Source: CAYWNK01 sp047639615 (lineage in GTDB: Bacteria; Planctomycetota; UBA1135; GCA-002686595). Taken from it: a stretch of 20,453 bases of DNA. Both the position numbers and the translations under genes were made by a program. Where the stretch lies: positions 1 to 20,453 of the forward strand of contig JBLIOL010000063.1 in NCBI GenBank assembly GCA_047639615.1, in the 5' to 3' direction. The notes below the pieces were generated by a model that worked only from the letters and a program-made list of their open reading frames with translations, did no database searches and had not been told where the DNA came from. Below are positions 6,694-13,581 of the stretch, one piece after another (the stretch's first letter is position 1; each line of letters begins with the position of its first letter).

Positions 6694-7223
6694 TTCTGGG
6701 GCTGGTCCGTGCTGGCCTCGCCGGAGACAGCATGGAGCGTGCTCTTGTTGAGCTCGTCCAGGTCATCGAGAGACTCGAAAAGCGACATGGTGGCATCAGC
6801 GTTGATGGTGCCGACCTCGGGCATGCCGCGGCGTTGCAGACCGAAGGCGAAGAGGATCACAAGGATCGCTGCGGCGCCAGTCAGGTTCAAAACGAAGGTC
6901 TGCAGCTGGTTCTCGCGGGAGCGGGCATGCTCCTCGGCGTGGGCCGTCGCTAGAGAGCGCGGGCCGGCAAGGGGTTCCACCTGCGCGGCTCCGGCGAAGG
7001 CCAGGGCTGCCACGCGCGCAGCGAAACCAGCGGGGGCTTCAGCCGGGCCGACCTGCTCCGTGGGGTCCACGAACCAGCTACCTAGGGCTTCCACCTCCTG
7101 GGCCCGCAGGCGACAGGTTTGGCAGTCGATCAGGTGCTGACGCAGGGGGCTGGCCTCCACATCGTTCAGCTCACCATCCACGTAGCGCGGGATGAGCTCT
7201 TCTGCTCGTACGCATTGCATCAT
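6690..7223 (-). CDS. Zinc-finger anti-sigma factor, membrane-anchored
   Basis: A 177-residue single-pass membrane protein expected to hold the adjacent ECF sigma factor inactive. The N-terminal domain carries the zinc-binding anti-sigma signature H30-x3-C34-x2-C37 (QHLIDCQTCR), preceded by PRYVDGELNDVE typical of the family, with Cys4 as a possible fourth ligand. The membrane helix is about 110-129; residues 130-177 would be periplasmic. The start overlaps the sigma stop by 4 nt and a GGAGGG ribosome-binding site lies inside the sigma gene; two ATGs occur in tandem. Its place right after the sigma gene is the normal arrangement. Release by regulated proteolysis or by a conformational signal is likely from family knowledge, but no cleavage site is evident. 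Confidence 0.9.
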   Translation of the reverse strand: MMQCVRAEELIPRYVDGELNDVEASPLRQHLIDCQTCRLRAQEVEALGSWFVDPTEQVGPAEAPAGFAARVAALAFAGAAQVEPLAGPRSLATAHAEEHARSRENQLQTFVLNLTGAAAILVILFAFGLQRRGMPEVGTINADATMSLFESLDDLDELNKSTLHAVSGEASTDQPQK

Positions 7224-7831
7224 TGGTTTCCCTCCACGAATTCGGGGTAGCGCTGCGCCAAGCGTTGCTTGAAACGGGCGCGAGCCCGGAAGAGCCGCGA
7301 TTCCACGGTTCCGATCGAGATCCCGAGTTGCTCGGCAATCTCCTGATAGCTGTGTCCTTCGAGTTCCCGTAGCACGAGCGTGGTACGGAAGATCTCAGGC
7401 AGTTCCGAGAGCACCTCGCGGGTGATCTCGATGATCTCGTCGCGCTCGAGGCGCGCGTCAGGGCGAACCGTCTTGCGCTCGTGCGCCTCGCTGGAACCCG
7501 TCAGTAGCTCCGGATCCTCGACGGCCTGGACCGGGTTGCGGCCGCGGCGCTTGAGGGCGTCCAGGATGGTGTTGGTGGCGATGCGGTACAGCCAGGTGTA
7601 GAAGCTGGACTGCTGCTGGAAGGTATCCAGCTTGCGGAAGGCCTTCAGGAAGGTCTCCTGAACCAAATCCTCGACCTCAGCCCGGCTCTTGGCGTAGTGC
7701 CTAGCGAGACCGAACAAGCGGTTCTCGTAGCGCTGGACCAAGACCTGGAAGCTCATTGCTTCACCAGCCAGGGTCTCGGCTACGAGTTGTGCATCGTCGA
7801 CCGGGGGTGATTCCATATGAGCGAGGGCCAT
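7220..7831 (-). CDS. RpoE-like ECF RNA polymerase sigma factor
   Basis: A 203-residue extracytoplasmic-function sigma factor. Region 2 spans about 28-95, with the core-binding/-10-melting stretch VEDLVQETFLKAFRKLDTF and YTWLYRIATNTILDALKRR. Region 4 spans about 136-190, with the helix-turn-helix EGHSYQEIAEQLGISIGTVE followed by SRLFRARARFK for -35 recognition. There is no extra C-terminal domain. The ATG at 7831 has an AAGGGG Shine-Dalgarno about 5 nt upstream; a second in-frame ATG (codon 6) is possible. It is 30 nt downstream of ribBA on the same strand, so it may be read through from ribBA, and it leads an operon of anti-sigma, small protein and pilus/secretion scaffold genes, its probable targets. 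Confidence 0.96.
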   Translation of the reverse strand: MALAHMESPPVDDAQLVAETLAGEAMSFQVLVQRYENRLFGLARHYAKSRAEVEDLVQETFLKAFRKLDTFQQQSSFYTWLYRIATNTILDALKRRGRNPVQAVEDPELLTGSSEAHERKTVRPDARLERDEIIEITREVLSELPEIFRTTLVLRELEGHSYQEIAEQLGISIGTVESRLFRARARFKQRLAQRYPEFVEGNQ

Positions 7832-7861
7832 GACGCCCCTTAGGACGCCCGATCGGCTCCC

Positions 7862-9127
7862 CTATTCCCGCTGTTCTGCCGCAGTGGTTGCCCCGGCAGT
7901 CGGCTTGAAGGTGTGTCCCATCTTGACACGCTTAGTCTCTAAGTACCTTGCGTTACTAGGGTTAGACTCAACGACCAGGGGCAACTGGGAGACAACTTCC
8001 AGTCCATAACCCGCCAGGCCATGGATCTTCTTCGGGTTGTTGGTGAGCAGGCTCATGCGTCGAACGCCCAAGAAATGGAGCATCTGAGCCCCAATCCCAT
8101 ACTCGCGCAGGTCCGCGGGGAAGCCCAGGGCCTTGTTGGCCTCCACGGTATCCATGCCCTCATCCTGCAGGCGGTAGGCCTTGACCTTGTTGGCTAGGCC
8201 GATGCCGCGGCCTTCCTGACGCAGATAGAGCAGTACGGAGTGCTCCTCCTTGGCCAGCAGCTCCATGGCCATGTCCAACTGAGGCCCGCAATCGCAGCGC
8301 AGGCTGTGGAAGGCGTCACCTGTGAGACATTCCGAGTGGACCCGTACGGGAACAGTGGCGTCCACGGCCGCGTGGGGGCTCATGCCCTCGCCCTGGCCCA
8401 TGCCTCGAGTCAGCGCAACGTGCTCCGAGCCATCCACAGTGTTGCGGAAGACGTGCACCTCGAAGTCGCCGAACTTGGTGGGCAGGGGCACGCCCTGCTC
8501 TTTACGTTCGATCAGGCGCTCGTTGGTGCGGCGGTAGGCCACCAGGCTCTCGATGGTGCTGATCAGGAGTCCATGCTTCTCGGCGAAGACCTCCAAATCG
8601 GGCATGCGCGCCATGGTTCCGTCATCGTTCATGATCTCGCAAATCACGCCAGAGGTCCCAACGCCGGCCAACTTGGCCAAATCGACCATGCCCTCGGTCT
8701 GGCCGCCGCGCACCAGCACGCCGCCGTCCTTAGCCCGCAGGGGGAAGATGTGACCCGGCCGCGCTAGGTCCTCCGCCGTGTTGCTCGGGTCGGCTGCCAC
8801 GCGCACCGTGTGCGCCCGGTCGGCGGCACTGATACCAGTGGTCACGCCCACAGCCGCTTCGATCGAGACCGTGAAGGCCGTGCGATGGGAATTGGTATTC
8901 CGGGCAGCCTGCGGCTCTAGGTTCAGGCGGTCGCAGCTGGCGCCGTCCATGGGCATGCAGATCAGGCCACGGCCTTCCTTGGCCATGAAGTTGATCGCCT
9001 CGGCGGTCACGTGCTCGGAGAGCATGCAGAGGTCGCCCTCGTTCTCACGACCGGGGTCGTCGACAAGGATGATCATGTCGCCCCGGCGTAGGGCGTCTAG
9101 GACCTCAGGGATAGGTGCGATCGGCAT
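7862..9127 (-). CDS. ribBA: Bifunctional 3,4-dihydroxy-2-butanone-4-phosphate synthase / GTP cyclohydrolase II
   Basis: Cytoplasmic enzyme making both precursors of riboflavin: dihydroxybutanone phosphate from ribulose 5-phosphate and the pyrimidine from GTP. I chose the ATG at 9127 (MPIAPIPEVLDAL), giving 421 residues; a longer frame to 9190 exists, but its extra 21 residues do not look like the family and run into the divergent gene's promoter. RibB half, about 1-200: DDPGRENEGD at 23-32, ARPGHIFPLRA at 122-132. RibA half: zinc cysteines in ECLTGDAFHSLRCDCG, RQEGRGIGL, and LTNNPKK near the end. At position 143 the segment reads RGGQTEG, where the well-studied E. coli RibB has His (RGGHTEA), a metal ligand. 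A Gln form may occur in other RibBA proteins. It may head the downstream sigma operon. Confidence 0.97.
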   Translation of the reverse strand: MPIAPIPEVLDALRRGDMIILVDDPGRENEGDLCMLSEHVTAEAINFMAKEGRGLICMPMDGASCDRLNLEPQAARNTNSHRTAFTVSIEAAVGVTTGISAADRAHTVRVAADPSNTAEDLARPGHIFPLRAKDGGVLVRGGQTEGMVDLAKLAGVGTSGVICEIMNDDGTMARMPDLEVFAEKHGLLISTIESLVAYRRTNERLIERKEQGVPLPTKFGDFEVHVFRNTVDGSEHVALTRGMGQGEGMSPHAAVDATVPVRVHSECLTGDAFHSLRCDCGPQLDMAMELLAKEEHSVLLYLRQEGRGIGLANKVKAYRLQDEGMDTVEANKALGFPADLREYGIGAQMLHFLGVRRMSLLTNNPKKIHGLAGYGLEVVSQLPLVVESNPSNARYLETKRVKMGHTFKPTAGATTAAEQRE

Positions 9128-9188
9128 TCTAGTAGCAGTTGATACGAGGGGATGGCTGAAGCGTTCCAGAGCCAGGGACTGACCGCTC

Positions 9189-9217
9189 ATAATAGATGGA
9201 TGCGGTACCTCTCACAG
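9189..9217 (-). promoter_or_regulatory. Candidate sigma70-type promoter for ribBA
   Basis: On the minus strand CTGTGA, a 17-nt spacer and TATTAT lie about 60 nt upstream of the ribBA ATG. The -10 matches 5 of 6 consensus positions, the -35 only 3 of 6. It overlaps the first codons of the divergent lipoprotein gene; the space between the two starts is only 72 nt. No FMN-riboswitch-like structure is apparent in so short a leader. Confidence 0.25.
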
Positions 9218-11206
9218 CCCCGGATCCAAAGCCTCGTCGGATTCCTTTGCACAGCTCTGCTGCTAGGCGCCTGTGGCGGCCCTAGGGGCGGCGCGAACGG
9301 GGGTATGGACCCAGCGTTGGCGAAGGCCCTGGCTTCCATCGCGCGCCTCGAAGATCAGCGCTCAGACGGGGGCGGATCCCTGCAGGCCAATCTGCAGGAT
9401 CCCATGCCGGTCGTGCGCCAGCGGGCAGCCCTGGCCCTGGGGCGCTTGCCGCTCGCGGGCGCCGGCGCGGGAGCGAGTGCGGCCCTGCTGCAAGCCCTCG
9501 CCGACAGCGATGCCGAAGTACGCGCGGAGGCCTGGTTTGCCCTCGGGCAGTTGGCGGACCCGGCGGCCCTCGAAGCCATGCTCGTGGCGGCGGCGAGCGC
9601 CGATCAAAGCCCCGTAGTGCAAGCCGCCACGGTGCGCGCGCTGGGCGCCTTCGACGAACAACCCGCGCGCGACTTTGTGGTCCAATGCATGGGTTCGGCG
9701 AACGCCGATGTGCGCGCGGAGGCGGCAGCGGAGAGTTTCCGCTGGTCTATGGATAGCGACGATGCGGCAGCCGTAGATGCGGCCTTGATCGCACTCGTAC
9801 GCGCTGAGCCTGAGGGGAATATAGCCCGCTGGACGGCTCTATTCTCGCTTTCGCGCCGTCGTGCGGAAAGCGCCGTATCCCTGGGAATCGAAGTCCTGAG
9901 GCCGCGCTCGGGCGCCTGGCTCGAACGCGTCTACGCCGTGCGCTTGCTCGCACGTCAGACTACCCCGCTCAACACCGAGGCGCGCATCATCCTGCAACGC
10001 TGCCTCAGCGATGGCAATCTGCACGTGGCCACCGAGGCAGCCCTCGGCCTGGCCGAGCACGGCAACGTGAACAGCCTGCCGAGCCTTCGAGCAGCCACCG
10101 GCAAGGCGAGTTTCCACCTACGCGCGGCAGCGGCGCGCGCCCTCGGGCAGCTCGGCCAAAAACAGGCCGATGCTTGGCTGCAAGTGCTCGCCGAGGACGC
10201 CTCCGCGAGCGTGCGCTTGGCAGCTCTCGGCGCGCGTTTGGAACTAGGCACCCTGGACCAACCACTGGCTAGCATCCTGGCCGCGGCCGAGTCCGATCCC
10301 CAGCTGCGTGCAGGAGCCCCGGAGCTGCTGGCCAAGCTCGGGGGCGATGCCGCCCTGAACCAGCTGCTCAAGCTCTGCCAGGACCCCGCGCCGGGCGTGG
10401 CGGGAGCCGCCCTCGGCGCGCTCACCTCGTTCCCTGACGAAGCTACCCACGCCCATCTGCTGAGCTTCCTGGACTCGCCCGACAACGGTCTGCGCATCGC
10501 GGCCATCGACGCCCTAGCCCCGAATCTGCGCCCTCTGGACCTGGCAGCCCTCGCTCAGGCCCATGCGAACGCCCAAGGCGACATCGCAGCCGAGGTGCGC
10601 GTCCAGGCCAGGCTGGCGGTGGAGGGCGCCCAGCAGCGCCTGGGACAAGAGCATCAAGCCGCTCTTCAGGCCTGGCTGGAGACCACCGAGGAGCCCCAAG
10701 GGACCACCAAGGCCGCGCTCCTGCCCCCCCTATGGCCCCTGGAGAGTCCTAATCCGAGCCTGACTCTGATCACCACCCGCGGCGAGCTAGTCTTCGAGCT
10801 CTTCCCCCTCGAAGCGCCCGTGCACGTGCACAGCTTCCTGGAGCTGGCCGCTGCCGGACACTACGACGGCCTGCTCTGGCACCGGGTGGTCTCGGACTTC
10901 GTGGCCCAGGGCGGCTGCTACCGGGGCGATGGCAACGGCTCTGGCACCTGGCGGGCCCCTGACGACGCCCTGCGCCATGAATTCGGCGCACGCCGGTACG
11001 TGCGCGGCAGCCTGGGCATGCCCCGCAACGCCAACCCGGAGTCCGGGGGCAACCAGATCTTCGTGACCCACCGCCCGACCCCGCACCTGGACCGGCGCTA
11101 CACGATCTTCGGCGAGCTGCGCGCCGGCTTCGGTGTGCTCGACCGCCTACAGCAAGGCGATCACATCCTCGGAACGAAGATACACCGTGGAAAACTCGGT
11201 GGATAA
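9200..11206 (+). CDS. HEAT-repeat lipoprotein with C-terminal cyclophilin-type peptidyl-prolyl isomerase domain
   Basis: A 668-residue secreted lipoprotein. The ATG at 9200 gives a clean type II signal peptide ending in the lipobox LGAC (Cys25); an upstream in-frame start at 9152 would add 16 unlikely residues. Residues about 40-500 are Ala/Leu-rich HEAT/PBS-like repeats (for example VRQRAALALGRL, VRAEAWFALGQLAD, FHLRAAAARALGQLG), a superhelical protein-binding scaffold. From about 521 a cyclophilin fold follows: ITTRGELVFELFP, LLWHRVVSDFVAQGG with the catalytic-type Arg562, Phe567 and Gln570, NQIFVTH at 618-624, and YTIFGEL. Catalytic residues appear kept, so prolyl isomerase activity is likely, probably in periplasmic folding. 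The TAA stop lies inside a repeated GGTGGATAA motif. Divergent from ribBA. Confidence 0.92.
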   Translation: MRYLSQPRIQSLVGFLCTALLLGACGGPRGGANGGMDPALAKALASIARLEDQRSDGGGSLQANLQDPMPVVRQRAALALGRLPLAGAGAGASAALLQALADSDAEVRAEAWFALGQLADPAALEAMLVAAASADQSPVVQAATVRALGAFDEQPARDFVVQCMGSANADVRAEAAAESFRWSMDSDDAAAVDAALIALVRAEPEGNIARWTALFSLSRRRAESAVSLGIEVLRPRSGAWLERVYAVRLLARQTTPLNTEARIILQRCLSDGNLHVATEAALGLAEHGNVNSLPSLRAATGKASFHLRAAAARALGQLGQKQADAWLQVLAEDASASVRLAALGARLELGTLDQPLASILAAAESDPQLRAGAPELLAKLGGDAALNQLLKLCQDPAPGVAGAALGALTSFPDEATHAHLLSFLDSPDNGLRIAAIDALAPNLRPLDLAALAQAHANAQGDIAAEVRVQARLAVEGAQQRLGQEHQAALQAWLETTEEPQGTTKAALLPPLWPLESPNPSLTLITTRGELVFELFPLEAPVHVHSFLELAAAGHYDGLLWHRVVSDFVAQGGCYRGDGNGSGTWRAPDDALRHEFGARRYVRGSLGMPRNANPESGGNQIFVTHRPTPHLDRRYTIFGELRAGFGVLDRLQQGDHILGTKIHRGKLGG

Positions 11207-11227
11207 CGGTGGATAAGCAGTGGATGA
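11186..11227 (+). repeat. Cluster of GTGGATAA direct repeats resembling DnaA boxes
   Basis: Two identical GGTGGATAA units (11198-11206 and 11208-11216) are followed by AGTGGATGA (11219-11227) and preceded by CGTGGAAAA (11186-11194). The reverse complement of the DnaA-box consensus is TGTGGATAA; the units match it at 8, 8, 7 and 7 of 9 positions. They are phased about one helical turn apart and cover the stop codon of the lipoprotein gene. The 208-nt spacer that follows (11207-11414) is more AT-rich at first and otherwise holds the protease ribosome-binding site. A role in DnaA binding is inference. Confidence 0.4.
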
Positions 11228-11414
11228 ACCGGGTAATAACGCGCTAAGTCACTGCTAGTAATCACCTTCCATTTAGAAGCGTCGAATGTGACCCAGGTGG
11301 AGAACCAGGAATGCGCTTCAGCTGGGGCTAGTGCAGCACTCGATAGGGCTGGATGTCGCATTTTGTCGCGACCACCCCTTTGAATCCCTAGCCCCGTCCC
11401 CAGGAGCACTTTTC

Positions 11415-12584
11415 ATGCAACGCTTCCTCATCCTCGGCGCCGTAGCGCTTGTGGCAGGCAGTATGGGCGTTACTCGAGTCGCCACGATGGAGGGCGACCT
11501 TCAGCGCCTCGAAGAGTTCAGCCGTATCAATCCGCAGCGCACCTCGGTCCTCGAGACCGAGCTACTCTCCCTCCAAACCGACCTGGTGCGAGCCGTGGAC
11601 GAGGTCCATGACCTGCGCGAGTCGGGCGGCAATCAAGACGGCGTCCTGCGCCGCCGCGTAGCTTCCTTGGAGGCATCGCTGTTGCGTGCCACCGATCGGC
11701 TCGAGACCCAGAGCAACGCGCTCTTCGCCCTCGAGCAGAGTCCGCAGACCGTCCAGCAGCGCCTCTCGACCTTCGAAGAGGACCTGCAGATGCGTGCCCA
11801 GGCGACCGAAGCTCGCCTGGCTGCAACCCAGGACCAGTTCGAGCGCCTGACCAACTTGGTTGGCGACGAAGCGAGCAGCGCGGACGTGGATGTGGCCGAG
11901 CGTTGGCAAGACATCGTCGCCCCCACCGTGCAGCTCTCGGGCGAGACCACCGTAGGCAGTGGCGTGCTGCTCAGCTCGCGCTACCTTGGCAAGGGCGCCG
12001 GCTACGAAACCCTGCTGGTCACCTCTTGGCACGTGGTACGCGACATTCTGGCCGACGCCGGCTCGGATGAGGCGCCGGTCCCGGTGGCCATCTTCGACGT
12101 GGCTGGCAATGTGCGCTCGCTCACCGCGAGCCTGCTCTGCCGCGAAGTGGCCATGGACGCAGCACTCCTGCGCTTGAACACACGCAAGCAACTCGACCAC
12201 GGCGCGACCCTCGCCACGCGCGAGAACCTCGACTCCCGTCGAGTCTTCCACAACCTGTACGCGGTCGGCTGCCCCCTGGGCAACGACCCGATCCCCACCA
12301 GAGGGGAGATCGCTGACCTGACTCATGTGGTCGACGGTACCAGCTACTGGATGATTAGCGCGCCCACCTACATCGGCAACTCCGGTGGCGGTATCTACGA
12401 TGCTGAGAACGGCCGCTTGATGGGCCTCTTCAGCAAGATCTACACCCACGGAAGCGTGCGCCCGACGGTGGTGCCGCACATGGGCTTGGTGACGCCCCTC
12501 GGGCCGTTCTACGACTGGCTTGAGGAAACCGGCAACGCGCAGGTGGTCGAGGGTCCGGACGGCACAGTCCTGATCCCTCAATAG
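11415..12584 (+). CDS. Membrane-anchored coiled-coil trypsin-like serine protease
   Basis: A 389-residue protein with an N-terminal signal anchor (about 3-20), a long helical coiled-coil-like region (about 45-150, rich in Leu, Glu, Arg and Gln) and a C-terminal chymotrypsin-fold protease. The catalytic triad is visible: His206 in TSWHVV, Asp248 in VAMDAALLRL and Ser323 in GNSGGG. No PDZ domain follows, unlike DegP/HtrA. The ATG at 11415 is chosen because AGGAG sits 8 nt upstream and a hydrophobic segment starts at once; an upstream GTG-type start would add 28 residues without these features. It probably acts in the periplasm or at the envelope, with the coiled coil as an oligomerisation or substrate-holding part. 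The substrate is unknown. It follows the HEAT/cyclophilin gene by 208 nt, perhaps with its own promoter. Confidence 0.9.
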   Translation: MQRFLILGAVALVAGSMGVTRVATMEGDLQRLEEFSRINPQRTSVLETELLSLQTDLVRAVDEVHDLRESGGNQDGVLRRRVASLEASLLRATDRLETQSNALFALEQSPQTVQQRLSTFEEDLQMRAQATEARLAATQDQFERLTNLVGDEASSADVDVAERWQDIVAPTVQLSGETTVGSGVLLSSRYLGKGAGYETLLVTSWHVVRDILADAGSDEAPVPVAIFDVAGNVRSLTASLLCREVAMDAALLRLNTRKQLDHGATLATRENLDSRRVFHNLYAVGCPLGNDPIPTRGEIADLTHVVDGTSYWMISAPTYIGNSGGGIYDAENGRLMGLFSKIYTHGSVRPTVVPHMGLVTPLGPFYDWLEETGNAQVVEGPDGTVLIPQ

Positions 12585-12586
12585 GC

Positions 12587-13504
12587 TCAGCGCAACTCGA
12601 ACAGGACACGATCGGGCTCAAGCCCGACGCCGTCCAGTTCCAGCCGATCGGGGAAGAGGCGCAAGCGCGCGTAGGTGTTGGAACCAGGCGGGGCTTCGAC
12701 CATGCCCTTGAGGGTCAGGTGATGAATGCCCGCGTCGGTGGCGTAGCCGCCGGCGTGGCAGTGGCCACTGATGTAGGCGAAGCTTGCCAGAGATTCGGCC
12801 AACACGCGGCAGACCTCGGCGTGATCCCAGGCTAGGTGATGAGCGGATGAAGCTGCGGCCAAGATCGGGTTGTGCCCGATCACGATGGCGCGCTCACCAG
12901 CGGCAGCGGCCGCTGCAAGCTCTCCAGCAAGCCAATCCCGCTGGGCGCCACCCACAGCACCGTTCCAAGTGGTCGCGTTGACATGCTCGCTATCCTTCAG
13001 GGCAGCCAGCTGCTCCCTAGCCTCTGCAATACGCGCATCACCATCCTCCAGACCGAGCACGGAGACGCGCAAGGTGTCGAGCACGATCAAGCGCCAACCT
13101 GCTACAGAGCGGCTGTAACTGCTGGATTCTGCCAATCCGAGGCGCTGCTCCAACTGTGCGCGCGGCACTTCCAAGCAGTGATTGCCAACCACGTGCAGAA
13201 CGTCCGTGCCCAGCTCTTTCAGGCTGGCAAGCACCCGATCTAAATCGGCTAGGGCCAAGGCAGCATCGCCGTCTTGGCCGTCGATCAGGTCGCCGAACTG
13301 AATCGCGAATGCCAGCGGTTCACCGCTAGCCAGATCCCCTACGCATTCGTTTAGGTGTTCCAAAGCCAAGCGATAGTGGCGCGCGCCAACGGTCGGCTTG
13401 TCGGCGTACTGCACATCCGCGATCAGGCCGATGACGACTGGCTGAGGCATGGGCATTTGGCAGCTCAAGAGCGAGCCAAGGAGCAGAGAACGGAGCAAAG
13501 ACAT
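12587..13504 (-). CDS. Calcineurin-like metallophosphoesterase, ADP-ribose/CDP-alcohol diphosphatase type, predicted lipoprotein
   Basis: A 305-residue phosphoesterase. The metal-binding motifs run in the usual order: D30-x-Q32 (IADVQYAD), G71-D72 (GDLIDG), G107-N-H109, H211 (GHNP) and the G-H-C-H block at 247-250 (SGHCHAGGY). The DVQYAD opening, the R-HYR-AL segment and the GHxHAGGY ending are those of manganese-dependent ADP-ribose/CDP-alcohol diphosphatases (ADPRM-like), which cleave ADP-ribose or CDP-choline. Those relatives are mostly cytoplasmic; here a short hydrophobic N-terminus ends in LLSC (Cys15), suggesting a lipoprotein, so the enzyme may act outside the cytoplasm. One Cys replaces the more usual Asp in GHDH. 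Its stop lies 2 nt from the end of the convergent protease gene. It lies downstream of purH, behind a hairpin. Confidence 0.85.
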   Translation of the reverse strand: MSLLRSLLLGSLLSCQMPMPQPVVIGLIADVQYADKPTVGARHYRLALEHLNECVGDLASGEPLAFAIQFGDLIDGQDGDAALALADLDRVLASLKELGTDVLHVVGNHCLEVPRAQLEQRLGLAESSSYSRSVAGWRLIVLDTLRVSVLGLEDGDARIAEAREQLAALKDSEHVNATTWNGAVGGAQRDWLAGELAAAAAAGERAIVIGHNPILAAASSAHHLAWDHAEVCRVLAESLASFAYISGHCHAGGYATDAGIHHLTLKGMVEAPPGSNTYARLRLFPDRLELDGVGLEPDRVLFELR

Positions 13505-13528
13505 GTTAGATAGTGGTCGGAGACTGGG

Positions 13529-13575
13529 GGCGAGTTCAGGCGCATGGGGTCAGGCACAAACCGCCCGAACTCGCC
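13529..13575 (-). terminator. Hairpin immediately after purH
   Basis: A 9-bp perfect stem (GGCGAGTTC 13529-13537 with GAACTCGCC 13567-13575), extended by four pairs after one mismatch, with a loop of about 19 nt. It starts 6 nt beyond the purH stop on the minus strand. No U-tract follows, so it may end transcription inefficiently, aid Rho-dependent ending or protect the 3' end. It lies 25 nt before the next gene's ATG. Confidence 0.5.
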
Positions 13576-13581
13576 TGCCTC

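Noticed and set aside
9128..9199. FMN riboswitch upstream of ribBA
   Set aside because: Only 72 nt separate the two divergent starts, and no conserved multi-helix FMN element can be recognised.
9152..9199. Upstream start for the HEAT/cyclophilin lipoprotein
   Set aside because: It would place 16 polar residues before an otherwise standard lipoprotein signal peptide and overlap the longer ribBA frame.
11186..11414. Replication origin at the DnaA-box-like cluster
   Set aside because: The cluster is short, neither dnaA, dnaN nor gidA is nearby, and the AT-rich part is small. It is kept only as a candidate binding cluster.
11562..12581. Long antisense open frame (339 codons) over the protease gene
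   Set aside because: The plus frame carries the full serine protease triad and a ribosome-binding site; the antisense product has low-complexity composition typical of GC-rich shadow frames.
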